From NCBI RefSeq assembly GCF_019925205.1, contig NC_083562.1, positions 11,780,001 to 11,844,000 on the forward strand: a stretch of 64,000 nt of DNA, written 5' to 3'. A program made the position numbers and the translations under genes. The stretch is from Metopolophium dirhodum. Taxonomy: Eukaryota > Arthropoda > Insecta > Hemiptera > Aphididae. Of this stretch, positions 34,411 through 46,729 are shown piece by piece (position 1 is the stretch's first letter; each line of letters opens with the position of its first letter). The notes beneath the pieces are model-generated. The model saw nothing but the letters and a program-made list of their open reading frames with translations, was not told where the DNA came from and did no database searches.

Positions 34411-37400
34411 CAGTGGCGTATTTAGGATTTTCTTGAGGGGGGGGATATAGAAATTAGAAATACATTTTCAAAGAAACCAGTCATGCAAGACTTTTTTTTT
34501 TTGCTAATCTCTAATTTTTAATCACTAATCAAGTATAGGTATTTTAAAAGACAATATTAATCAATGAATAGCATTTTAAGTTTAACATAATAATCTAATG
34601 AATAAAAAATATATTAATAGCTTAATATAGATTTATAATAATCAACACAATGAAATAAATTTATAAAATATTTAGCTAATTAATAATTTGTTCTGTAAAA
34701 ATGTAAAATATCATATAATTATATTGATCATTGATATCTATTATCTACATAGGTATATATAACACATAGGCACATATAGCCATTTATTTGCAGTGATTTT
34801 ACAAAACAAACTCCAGTCTTCTATTTTTCAGAGACAATTCATCAATGACTTCATCTGGTGTAATCTTTGTTTCTGTATGGCATGCTAATAGAGTCAATCC
34901 ATTCAGTCTAGTCTATAATAACAATGAAATACACAATTTTATAAATACTTTCAATAATATATCATAATTTAAAATCTGCAAATTTACTTCATTCATACTA
35001 TTCCTGAGATAAGTTTTAATTCTTTTTAAATTAGAGAATGATCGTTCAGGAGTTGTTGTTGACACTGGAAGCGTACAAAATATTTTTATCAACATGTAAA
35101 TGTTGGGATAAAATTCTTTATCACAAATTTCTAATGCCTGTAATCCTGAACTAAGAATGATATTATCTGTAAATAGTTTTGTTTTCCACATATTGAATTC
35201 GGCTATGCTATTGAATTTATCTACAACGGGTGAATATATGTTCACAAGCTTATTAAATTGTTCTCGGTCATTTATCTCTAGTGGCATTGGCTGGGTTTTA
35301 AAAATGCAATCGAACCCTATAACAGTAAATATCAAATAATAAAATACTTTGGCAAATTAGTTATTTATATAGCTATTCAGTATTTGTACTTATATTATAA
35401 TTTATAATAATATAATGTCAATAGAGATTTTTTTTTTGAAAATATAATATAAAATATGTAATAACTAGTTTATACCTTCAAAAATACTTTTATGATTTAT
35501 AAAACGCTCAGTAAGTTGTGATATAAAGTAATCAATATATGGTAAAAATACTGTTACACGATAGTATTGTTCGGTAGAATGATTTTGTAAATTTGGATTA
35601 GCTCTATGTGTTTGTTTAGAAGAAATTCTTTTCTCTAGCAATTCAATTCCAACATCAGCTGCCATTTTCTGTAATATATTAATAAATATTTGGGGGTATA
35701 TTTATGATGTAGGTACATCATAAATATTATTTTAAATATTAAACAGTATATTAAAGTAAAAGATTACTTTGACATTATTATAGATAATTTTGAATTCTAT
35801 TTCATTATTTTCTCTGATACATTTTAAAGTAGCTATTACATTTTCTACTATGAGTATTGTCTTTTTCAAATCAATTTGAACTTTTTGCAATTGTTTACAC
35901 AGCGGAAGTCCATAAGAAAATAATACCTAAAACAAAATTTAAAAATAACACAATATATGTACCTAAATGTATATAAAATAGATATTATCTGAACCTTTAT
36001 AACAATCAAAGAAATCATAAACTCTGAATCTTTTAACGCTTTCTGAAGCATTTCAGCATCTGTTGATTCTTTCCAATCAGATATAATGTCTAACGCATTG
36101 AGAACAAATGGAAATAGTTCAGAAAAATCATTTACAGAATCATAACGTTGAATCCAACGAGTAGCACAAAGCCGTTTGAGTTGTTTTACTTGGGGTGCAT
36201 TATTTGAATTCTCAATGGTATTTAAAAGAACAGAATTTCTTTTAGGGGTATTGAAAAAATTATAAACTTTTTCGATCACCCCCAAACAATTTCTGATAGG
36301 TTTTATGCCACTAGCTGTTGAAACAGCTAAATTCAGCGAATGTGCTGCACAATGTACATATTATATAGCGTTGGGGTATTTAGATTTCACAATAGTCTGT
36401 ACTCCTTTAAATCGACCAGCCATATTACTGGCCCCATCATAGCCTTGGCCATATAAATAATTGCAATCAATTCCACATCTGTTTAAGCCTACCAACAAAA
36501 AAATGTAATTAAATAATATAAATAAATAAAGTGAATAAATAAATAAATCATAAATGTGTTATTTACAATTACCATTTAATATTGAGTTAGCCAAGTCATA
36601 ACCAGTCAAGCTATCAATTTCAAAAAATCGTAAAAAGTTCTCATGCAACTTATTGTTTTTATCAATATATCAAACACATATACTGAGTTGCTCTTTAGTC
36701 GATATGTCGGTTGTTTCATCAGCCAGAACAGAGAAACATTTAGATTTATTAATCACATTAACTAGTTTCCTTAATAAAATTGTGTTACATGACTGAATTA
36801 TTTCATTTTGTATAATTGGACTCGTATATTTATTACGTTTCCCTGAACCCTCAAGAACATTACGCAAAAATTCATCTCCTTTTGCTCTGTACTTGAGAAT
36901 ACCACGGAAATGGCCTTGCCTTGAATCATCTAAAAAATAAAAGTTAAAAGTTGCAAACAATAATAACATGTTTTTTACAATAATAATTGTAAATCCATAA
37001 TTAGCATGACTGGAGCATTATTGTCCAATAGTTATATGACATTGATAATTCAGTTTAATTATACTTAAGTATTATTATTATTAAATGGTAAAAGTTTATA
37101 CAATTTAGTTTTTAGTTTCTATATTTATGCTTACCATCTACTAAGATATCACCAAAATCTCTATGTCCTCTCAAAGCCAACTCTTCTTTACCACATAGAA
37201 TTATACACTCAATAATTGGTCCTATTTTCCTTCTATTTTCTTCAATTTGTACCATTCTAAACAAATTCACAGAATCAATGTACTTCAAAAATTTAAACTT
37301 TAAAGTAAGGGTTATCATATTATGCATTTAATATTACCTACCTATTATTATCTATGCGTTCTATTATAGACAGTTCCTTTTTTTCTATTATTTTAAAAAG

Positions 37401-39214
37401 TGTTCAGAGTCTAGAACAGACAATGTATGATATTTCAAACTTCCACGAGCCCAAAAAGTCTAAAAAAAAATGTATTAAATATTTTAGCAAATGTCTCTGG
37501 AATAAATCATTTAAATTATCAAACCTCTTTTGCCTTCTTCCAGTTGCTGAAAGCAACAGTAACAAGGCTACCCAAAGGCTGGCTTCCAACACCACCATTT
37601 TTTGCAAACAGTACACAGTATTTACAGAATGTCCCATTTTTGACATTTGAATATGCCAGCCAATTAAATTCTTTTAGCCATTTATGCTGAAATCGTTTTT
37701 CATATTTTGCAAGCAATGGGAATTTATATTCAACATCTGGTACCCATAGATTAGTTAGCACCTTGAATAAATATAATTTTAAATAACAAACTAATTAGTT
37801 TTAATAAATATTATAAAATTAAATTTAAAATATAGACATTAAATAAAAATAAATATGCATAATTTAAAAAAAATACTAATTCAATAAATATTAATGTGTT
37901 AAGTATTGAAATAATTTATCAACTAGTATTTAACTTACAAGCTTTTTATCAGCATCTGTTAAAGATAAACATTCTACAAAATAACCTATGTCATTAGCAT
38001 TGCCGAGCGTTTGATTATTTTCACAAATAAAATCATCCTTTAATAAATAATTGAAACATATTATTATATTAATGCCACAATAATAACTAGAATATATTAA
38101 ACAATTTTTAAGCTAAATTATTAAATTGTATTTGTTTCCATATGTCAAGTAAAACATGCTATTTGAAGCTAATAAATATATAATAATATATAATATAAAT
38201 AATATAATGCCTAAATAATTTAAGAGATCTATTTAAGTGAGTTATAAATTCATAAGCTGTGACCACTGATCATAAAAGCATATAAACCTATATAAGCATA
38301 ACTAATTTAGTTTTTTTTTAAGAATAACAAAGTAAACAAATTTGAAATTTGAACAATTAACTTTTTATATATTCAATGAAATAATTAATTACTTGCTGTA
38401 ATCGTGAATTCGATGCGTCACTAAAACTTTCTAAAGAATTTGTGGTACATGCAGACTTGTTTACTTCTGTAATTTTTCTTACTGGTGAGTTCACCTAAAT
38501 ATCACAAAAACTTGAATTTACATTTCAAATTTCACAAAAATTAGCACTTACTTCAGTCTCGTTATTTTCATTTTCTCTTCGAATTTTTTTATTGCTTGTG
38601 AAAAATGATAACAAGGTATTCTTTTTTGATGTCATTGAAAAAAGTAGGTAAATTATATTGAAAAATAAAATACCGTATATAAATAAAAGTAAATTTGACC
38701 ATAAAATATCACTTTCAATCACGAATGAATATAATATTTCTTAAATAGTTGTTTTAATACTCAATTTATTATCATTTGAGCAATGAAGTATAAACAGAAC
38801 ACCGAATAGTATGCATAGATTAATGATTATCATAAACAATTACTGTGTAATAGAATATTACCTACTATAGGTTAGGTATATTAGATCATATTATCAAAAT
38901 ATCGTACATTTGTTTATGATCTAATAATAGAATACATGACACTGTGGATACAAATCAGGGACAAACGTTATCATTTGTTCCACTGAGATAAGAGATTGTG
39001 TATAATTTTGCCTATATTCACTCCTCATTAATTATAATAATATCAGATTTCATACATCGTTAGTTGTGATTTGTGATTACTGATTACAGGTAATTACAGT
39101 TGCGGTTTGCATACTAGTAGGTATATTAAGGTTTATGGGAACAGACTAAAAAAAAAAAAGGCCAAGGGGGATCTATCCCCCCCCCCCCCCCCCCCCCCCG
39201 TAAATACGCCACTG
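34411..39214 (-). mobile_element. hAT transposon, 4.8 kb, with terminal inverted repeats and 8-bp target duplication
   Basis: Ends: CAGTGGCGTATTTA at the left and its complement TAAATACGCCACTG at the right. Both are followed inside by a G or C run: eight G at 34437-34444 and 23 C at 39177-39199. The target duplication ATCCTCTT is perfect (34403-34410 and 39215-39222). Inside, on the minus strand, is a multi-exon transposase of the DUF4371/ZMYM1-like type (separate entry). Terminal motif, 8-bp duplication and C-terminal domain agree with the hAT superfamily. Confidence 0.93.
34799..38635 (-). pseudogene. hAT transposase (ZMYM1-like: TTF-type zinc finger, DUF4371, hAT dimerisation domain), inactivated
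   Basis: Minus-strand exons in order: 38635-38552 (MTSKKNTLLSFFTSNKK); about 38494-38393; about 38035-37940; 37761-37519, with the TTF-type finger (FQHKWLKEFNWLAYS, CKYCVLF); about 37455-37345 (TFWARGSLKYHTLSVLD); about 37265-37130; 36930-36585, with SVLADETTDISTKEQLSICV; 36490-36000, with GYDGASNMAGRFKG and VHCAAHSLNLAVS; 35665-35465; 35310-34920, with PVSTTTPERSFSNLKRIKTY; and a last exon ending at 34799. At least two nonsense codons break it: TGA at 36670-36672, right after SICV where an Arg-Tyr usually follows, and TAA just before YVHCAAHS near 36360. The element was therefore autonomous once but this copy should not be active. Confidence 0.88.
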
Positions 39215-39222
39215 ATCCTCTT

Positions 39223-39619
39223 AAGTGTTATCAAGTTGAAGAAGCAGTTGATTGTTGACAATTTGACATTTAACATTAATTGTAGTAGGTATTATGATTG
39301 GACAAAAGTAATTAGCAGGGATGTGAATTTAATGCAATGAAAAAGTGTTAAATATTTGCCTGCATGTATGCACTAAAAACAGGCAAATATATGCACTGAA
39401 ATATTCAAAAATATTCAAAAAAATACTGAATGAAAACGTTTTTATTTAAATTTTTTTAAATTAATAAATAATAATTCAAATTGGTTTACACAAAAAATTC
39501 TTTATTTACACACTTGGTAGGTAGGTATGTAGGTAGGTAACGGATGAACCGAAAATATAAAAACATTTTAAGAAAATAAGCATAAATACGAAGAAATCAT
39601 GAAAACATGCAATTATTAT
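39223..39619. other. left-arm sequence without a right-arm partner
   Basis: AT-rich, with 'tttgcctgcatgtatgcac...aggcaaatatatgcac' (39357-39390) and a short (GGTA)n run near 39515-39540. The right arm has different sequence at this place (55990-58090). Confidence 0.5.
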
Positions 39620-40835
39620 ATTAACTAACCAGAAAAAAACGCATATTGGTAACGGTGTTGTAATAATAGGGATCTCCCCAAAAAAATACGTACTAATAGT
39701 TCAAACAAATCATAAAAGCCAACTGTAATAAATATTAATTTATGAAAAAGTATATTAAAAAGCATTATTATTATAAATGAAACAAAACTATCAACTATGG
39801 ACCGTGACATAATATAGGTATTTCTATGTTTTTAGCTCCATAATTTCTGTTAAAATATTAGGAAAATGTATTAAGTACCGTAAAAGTGCTAAATTTGAGT
39901 TATTACTTAAAATATTATATTCATAACAAATTATAATAGAAGGTTAGGTACTGTTATTCCGCATACTTATTATAGTTTAATTTAACTACAACATTCTAGT
40001 AGAGTCTGATAAAATTTGGTTCCACGACTTTGATCATACAAACTTTAAATACTAAACTATAGGTCTGAAATTTAGTTTATATAGATCTAAATAATCCAAA
40101 ATATATATTGCTTCAAAATATAAAAATAAAGTGTCTTGTATTTTAGTAGGTAGGTAACTATCAAAAAAAAAAATTTAAAAAATCATACTTGAAATCTATG
40201 TATAATATACGTATATTGTAATAAATGTTCAAATGTTTACTATAGTACATTATAAAAAATTAACTTAAGTTCAATATAACACATTATAACAGGTGTTCAA
40301 ATAAACATTTCATACCACAAATTTTGTTAATTCACACAGTCTCTCTTCAATTTTAAATTTTTCTTCAAATCATCTACAAAATATAAATGTTTAGTAAATT
40401 GGAAGACTTGATTAAGTATTTAATCATTTATCTAAAAGAGATGTGCCGGGTCGCCACATTACTATATCGAGGGGCCATGGTGCAAGTGTCGTCCATAAAT
40501 ATCATAAAATATATTATATTAGAAATACAAACTTAATATTTCACTAACAGTAAATATTATAAAAAAATATTACGAAATGTACTATACTCATATTATATTA
40601 TGATTGTATTAGTTACAAGCTCTTGAATTAATAGTTATGTTTGAAGATTTAATTAATTTCCTAAAAGGAAATGCCTCAAGATTGCCTCAGTAGGTTAGGT
40701 TTACTAATCATTACTAACTTTACAAAATACTGAAAATTAATGAAATCACAAATATTAGTACAATAGAGAGACTGTGCATTGATTTACAAATTTGTCTTAA
40801 ATTTACTTTTTGCATAGAGAATATGAAGGTTGAGA

Positions 40836-41930
40836 TATGAGATTGTAATGAAAATTAAACGCAGGGTGTTTTTGGTTGAATTGTTGTTGCGTTTATTCTC
40901 AAAAACTTATTATTTTTCATACAGACACAATTTTAATAATTTGTTGTACAGTATTTATTTTGAATTAATTAATTATACTCTTACGAGTGTACAGATAAAA
41001 TAGTTTAATAAAGGATCACATAAAACATGGGTGGGGGGGGGGAAGGCGTGAACATAAAACTCACGGTTTTTGGTCGGGTGTTCATTATGACGGGATCAGT
41101 AGCACGGTAATATAATTATTACCGGCGTTAACAGCTGGGCGGCTTCAGCAGTGTGACTTGGCTCGGATGTCTGTATGCTGATAAAAAAAAAAACGGCAAA
41201 CGGTGTTGGACCTTTTACAATCTGTTCCGTTGGTGGTCGTACGTTGGTCGGATGGAACTGGCTGACTCGGCTCGGACGGCGGCGCTCAGTAACGGTGGAC
41301 GCGTAACGACAATATATACCTCGCGACTCACTGCGGCGGTGGTGGAGGGTATATGCCGGGACAAACTGTAGAATGTCCGTTCGTGGCGGTATTAAAATAC
41401 CGTCCGGCTCACTATTCGCTTTTTCTCAGCGGGGAGAATGATGATGATACGCTTTGAAGGTTATGCCGTTAACTATACCAGGGTTTTGCCTCTACTAGTA
41501 GGACGAAAGTTGGTGAGGGTGGTTATTTAAAATTGTTGGCCTACCCATGATAGTGGGTAGGGTTTGCAATGATGATACGGCGGTCGGCGGCCTTTATTTA
41601 TGTAGTACAATGCTTGCCGGTCCCGATTGGAATATCGTGTGACACTTCTCTGTGTTTTGTGATGCAGCTATAGGTTTGAAGTGTTCGATAGTATCCATCT
41701 TATAGTTTGAAATGCACTGATTATGAATATGTACTTTTTGTCCTTGTAATTTGTTATTTTCATAAGGAAATCTCAGTTTTTCCCGCGGGTGGAGCGCGTT
41801 CGGATAGCGCCATCTGTAGTTACGGGCGGCGGTTGCGTTCCGTCGGGGAATCCGTAATTCTGGGCGGCGGTCGATGGATAGCTGGTAATGATGAAAACTA
41901 GAGTGCTCCACTTAAAATTGGGCACTCTGT
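40836..41930. mobile_element. GC-rich 1.1-kb insertion in the left arm, class unknown
   Basis: Palindrome homology stops near 40835 ('gcatagagaatatgaaggt') and resumes near 41935 ('tagagattcgttgatcgctt'). The right arm has only about 20 bases between the equivalent points (53380-53405). The insert is much richer in G and C than its surroundings, with a G run at 41031-41041, 'ccggcgttaacagctgggcgg' and 'tggagcgcgttcggatagcgcc', and only short conflicting frames. It could be another solo LTR or a non-autonomous element; no clean target duplication was resolved. Confidence 0.5.
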
Positions 41931-41988
41931 TTTTTATCATTACAAGATGGATAGAGATTCGTTGATCGCTTTTATGTGCTTCAAATTG

Positions 41989-42470
41989 TTTACACGAGTG
42001 AGCTGGGTATGGCTCCATCATAGATAATAAAGATATAACATAATGGATAGGACATAATAGTCTTATCAGCGGTCTGATCTTCGAGGGGAACAATTGAGGC
42101 CAAGTCGAGTATCGACTATCAATATAAAGGAGCCTCAATTGCCTTCCCTCCGGGAACGCGGCCTAAAATGTATTTAAAATAGGCGTGGACTATCCATATC
42201 TATGGGCTTCATCCATAGCATGGATTAAGGTGTCAACAAACAAAGGATCAACTTGATAATCAAACACTTAAGTTCGGCAACCTGAAACTCAGGATCTTTT
42301 TATTCAAAGTGTCCTAATAAGTCATAAGAAGGTTAGTTAGGTAAACCTATGGTTAGTTGAAGCTATGGTGCGATGATAGACGACTACAATCACTGGTCAT
42401 GAGCTTTGCGATGATCTTTTCCTACAAACTATAATGGTATTCGATATTATAAACATAACAATGAAAGAAA
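41989..42470 (-). repeat. A-block copy 2 (inverted)
   Basis: Inverse of the copy at 33802-34259, beginning TTTACACGAGTGAGCTGGG at 41989. It includes the hairpin pair around 42080-42150 and a 'ttatctatgggcttcatccatagcatggatt' segment absent from copy 1. Its inner flank, 'gcttcaaattg', preserves the empty target site of the hAT element at 51165-53328. Confidence 0.85.
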
Positions 42471-42498
42471 ATATTTAAATATTATTAATTTGGTTATG

Positions 42499-42513
42499 TT
42501 AGGTTAGGTTAGG
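42499..42513 (+). repeat. three TTAGG units (insect telomere motif) in the left arm
   Basis: TTAGGTTAGGTTAGG, with flanking near-matches (TTATG before, ATAGG after). The mirror copy, CCTAACCTAACCTAACC, is at 50634-50650. Three units can arise by chance or be an interstitial telomeric remnant. Confidence 0.6.
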
Positions 42514-43369
42514 ATAGGACAGTAAATTAGACGTTAACTAATTATCATAGTTTTTAACACAGTCTTAAAGACTGTCAGCTAGAGTTGTACCAGTATAGTT
42601 ATTAAAAACTTAAATACAGCCAACATTAAATAATGATTTTTTTAACACAACAAATTATAAAAGTATTTTAAAATATAACAAAATATAATTTTATTAGGAT
42701 TTTATAAGGTTTTCAATGCTTACTTTACCTATTGTAAATAGAAAATGTATAAAATCAATAGTTTTAATTTAATATATAGTTTTGTGTTTTAATATCCTAT
42801 TTTCAAAGAATTCTCAGGGTTTCCTTTCCACATTTTTTTACATTGTACTAAATCTAATTTTTTTCGGCACATATTTACTAAGACTAAAACTATGTTTTTA
42901 TTTGCATTTAGACTTTATAGTTTGTAATTTAATATTGACTGTAGACCCAGCCAAACACAATATTATTTTAAATTAAACATTATTTTATGTCCTTCATAAA
43001 TTACAATCTAATAGTAGAGTCCGTGCAGAACCTTTTCTCATATAATTTCTTTGCATCCTTTATAATTTACATTCATTTTTATACATTTTCTAATACATAT
43101 ATTACCGTGATACACCTCTGATCATAATAACTGTTCGCATTATTATAATGTAAAGAACACCTAGTTTTTGGATTGTAGTTAATGTGTATTGCAGTATTTA
43201 GCTTCCAGCGTATTCTTTTGTTTAGTGTTATTTCACCCAGATTTCTCAAACAATGACTTTTTCACTTCATTAAACTCTAGTAGATTTGTTTGTATAAATA
43301 TTTTTCAAGATTAACCGGCTATACCTGGGAGTACGCTGAGTACCCGTGTACTCCTAAAGCGTGTTCCTA

Positions 43370-46300
43370 AAGTAAAATTTTTTCCACATTTTTATTTTTT
43401 GTTTTCTAAAATTCATTTGCCTGCGGGCACCAACACCTCTCTTCAATTTTTTTTTATGATTTTCATTGTAGCCAAATTTTTTAAACATTTAAAATGTTTT
43501 TCAACAATTACTTCGGAATGTGTGTTTCTAAAGTAAATTTTTTTCCAATTTTTTTTTTTGTTTTCTAAAATCTATTTGCCTGCGGGCGCCACACTTCCCT
43601 TCAATTTTTTTTTTATGATTTTCACTCTACCCAAATTTTTAACATTGACAATCTGGTACCCTTTGAATAATTCTTTAATGAACCAATAATTTTGAAAAGT
43701 TTTTTCTGTTTAAGTTTCAGGACATTTTAGTTTGAACTTCGTAATGTGTGTTTCTACTGTAAATTTTTCTCCAATTTTTTTTTATGTTTTCTAAAATCTA
43801 TTTGCCTGCTGGCGCCAACACCTCCCTTCAATTTTTTTTTTTAGTACTGTAACTCTAGTTTGTATTGACTTGAAAATTGAAAACTTAGTGCCCCATGAAT
43901 AATCCTTCTTTAATGAACTAAATATTTTATATAGTTTTTTCTAAATTTTTTTCCAATTTTTTCCAATTTCTAAAATCTATTTGCCTGCGGGCGCCAACAC
44001 CTCCCTTCAATTTTTTTTTTATGGTTTTAACTCAAGCCAAATTTTTTAAACATTGACAATCTGGTACCCTTTGAATAATTCTTTAATGAACTAAATATTT
44101 TGAATAGTTTTTTCTAAATTTTTTTCCAATTTTTTTTTTGTTTTCTAAAATCTATATGCCTGCAGGTTAGCCAATTTTTTTTTTATGATTTTCATTGTAG
44201 CCAAATTTGTTCAACATTTAAAAATTTAAAGTTTAAATCATCATTTAAAATTTTTTTCAACATTTACCTCGTAATGTGTGTTTCTACTGTAAATTTTTTT
44301 CTAAATTTTTTTTTGGTTTTCTAAATTGCATTTGCCTGCGGGCGCCAACACCTCCCTTCAATTTTTTTTTTATGATTTTAACTTAAGCCAAATTTTTTAA
44401 ACATTGACAATCTGGTACCCTTTGAATAATTCTTTAATGAACTAAATATTTTGAATAGTTTTTTCTGTTTAAGTTTCGGGACATTTTAGTTTGAACTTCG
44501 TTATGTATGTTTCTACTGTAAATTTTTTTCCAATTTTTTTTTTGTTTTCTAAAATCTATTTGCCTGCGGGCGCCCACACCTCCCTTCAATTTTTTTTATT
44601 AGTACTGTAACTCTAGTTTGTATTGACTTGAAAATTGTTTAATGAACAAAATATTTTGAATAGTTTTTTCTAAATTTTTTTCCAATTTTTTTTTTGTTTT
44701 CTAAAATCTATATGCCTGCAGGTTAGCCAATTTTTTTTTATGATTTTCATTGTAGCCAAATTTGTTCAACATTTAAAAATTTAAAGTTTAAATCATCATT
44801 TAAAATTTTTTTTCAACATTTACCTCGTAATGTGTGTTTCTACTGTAAATTTTTTTCTAAATTTTTTTTTGGTTTTCTAAATTGCATTTGCCTGCGGGCG
44901 CCAACAACTCCCTTCAATTTTTTTTTTATGATTTTAACTTAAGCCAAATTTTTTAAACATTGACAATCTGGTACCCTTTGAATAATTCTTTAATGAACTA
45001 AATATTTTGAATAGTTTTTTCTGTTTAAGTTTCGGGACATTTTAGTTTGAACTTCGTTATGTATGTTTCTACTGTAAATTTTTTTCCAATTTTTTTTTTG
45101 TTTTCTAAAATCTATTTGCCTGCGGGCGCCAACACCTCCCTTCAATTTTTTTTTTATGATTTTAACTTAAGTCAAATTTTTTAAACATTGACAATCTGGT
45201 ACCCTTTGAATAATTCTTTAATGAACTAAATATTTTGAATAGTTTTTTCTAAATTTTTTTCCAAATTTTTTTTTTTTGTTTTCTAAAATCTATTTGCCTG
45301 CGGGCACCACACCTCCCTTCAATTTTTTTTTTATGATTTTCACTCTACCCAAATTTTTAACATTGACAATCTGGTACCCTTTGAATAATTCTTTAATGAA
45401 CCAATAATTTTGAAAAGTTTTTTCTGTTTAAGTTTCAGGACATTTTAGTTTGAACTTCGTAATGTGTGTTTCTACTGTAAATTTTTCTCCAATTTTTTTT
45501 TATGTTTTCTAAAATCTATTTGCCTGCTGGCGCCAACACCTCCCTTCAATTTTTTTTTTTAGTACTGTAACTCTAGTTTGTATTGACTTGAAAATTGAAA
45601 ACTTGGTGCCCCATGAATAATCCTTCTTTAATGAACTAAATATTTTGAATAGTTTTTTCTAAATTTTTTCCAATTTTTCCAATTTCTAAAATCTATTTGC
45701 CTGCGGGCGCCAACACCTCCCTTCAATTTTTTTTTTATGGTTTTAACTCAAGCCAAATTTTTTAAACATTGACAATCTGGTACCCTTTGAATAATTCTTT
45801 AATGAACTAAATATTTTGAATATTTTTTTCTGTTTAAGTTTCGGGACATTTTAGTTTGAACTTCGTTATGTATGTTTCTACTGTAAATTTTTTTCCAATT
45901 TTTTTTTTGTTTTCTAAAATCTATTTGCCTGCGGGCGCCCACACCTCCCTTCAATTTTTTTTATTAGTACTGTAACTCTAGTTTGTATTGACTTGAAAAT
46001 TGTTTAATGAACAAAATATTTTGAATAGTTTTTTCTAAATTTTTTTCCAATTTTTTTTTTTGTTTTCTAAAATCTATATGCCTGCAGGTTAGCCAATTTT
46101 TTTTTTATGATTTTCATTGTAGCCAAATTTGTTCAACATTTAAAAATTTAAAGTTTAAATCATACCTAAAATTTTTTTCAACATTTACCTCGTAATGTGT
46201 GTTTCTACTGTAAATTTTTTTCTAAATTTTTTTTTGGTTTTCTAAATTGCATATTCCTGCGGGCGCCAACACCTCCCTTCAATTTTTTTTTTTATGATTT

Positions 46301-46520
46301 TAACTTAAGCCAAATTTTTTAAACATTGACAATCTGGTACCCTTTGAATAATCCTTATTTAATGAACTAAATATTTTGAATAGTTTTTTCTGTTTAAGAC
46401 TCTCGGAATTTTAGTTTGTACTTTGTAATGTGTAATCGTACAGTTAAATTTATTCAAAATATTTATTGGTATCTTAAAATGCATTTGCCTGCAGGCGCCA
46501 AAACCCTCCATCCATTTTTT
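43370..46520 (+). repeat. satellite-like array, left half of the palindrome core
   Basis: About 17 head-to-tail units of two length classes, roughly 160-180 and 225 bp. Starts of the GCCTGCGGGC-type motif include 43419, 43578, 43804, 43983, 44334, 44890, 45118, 45297 and 45525. Conserved blocks per unit: 'tttgcctgcgggcgccaacacctcccttcaattttttttt', 'aaacattgacaatctggtaccctttgaataattctttaatgaactaaatattttgaatagttttttct' (in parts) and 'gtgtgtttctactgtaaatttttttcc'. A higher-order period of about 1.7 kb is visible: the variant GGGCACCACACCTCCC-type unit near 45297 corresponds to one near 43578. Variant units with GCAGGTTAGCC occur at about 44160, 44712 and 46082. Confidence 0.9.
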
Positions 46521-46535
46521 TTTTTTAGTAATGTA

Positions 46536-46729
46536 ACTCTAGTTGAATATTGGGTATCATTATTAGTGATAAGTTTATTAATGAGTGAGGTAAGGAGAGT
46601 TAAAAGAGAGGTTATGAGTGACTGGAGCTCATTGATAAATGGTGATAAATGTTTGGAGATGGACGTTTCGGGAGGTACCAGATTTTCAATGTTTAAAAAT
46701 TTGGCTAGAGGTTAAATCATAAATAAAAA
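46536..46729. other. spacer (loop) at the centre of the giant palindrome
   Basis: About 0.2 kb without inverted partner, between 'gaatattgggtatcattatt' and 'aaatcataaataaaaat'. It is not T-rich like the array units and contains 'gtgaggtaaggagagttaaaagagagg'. Open in one frame with the array to its left, but with no recognisable protein. Confidence 0.7.

Larger units (their letters stand above)
29617..46535 (+). repeat. left arm of a giant imperfect palindrome (about 31 kb in total)
   Basis: Read outward from the centre, inverted matches to the right arm were seen for 42430-46520 against 46730-50700, 41989-42430 against 50700-51155, 41945-41988 against 53329-53380, 39620-40835 against 53400-55990 (with an LTR insertion on the right), 33060-34405 against 58100-59255, 30610-31090 against 59690-60070, and 29617-30235 against 60085-60786. 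Blocks compared by eye differ at only a few bases per hundred (for example 42781-43040 against 50100-50372). The arm holds a 4.8-kb hAT element (34411-39214) and a GC-rich insertion (40836-41930) absent from the right arm. Confidence 0.85.

Noticed and set aside
41594..42138. Minus-strand ORFs of 105 and 121 codons
   Set aside because: They cross the junction between the GC-rich insertion and the A-block repeat; the same A-block sequence is not open in its other three copies.
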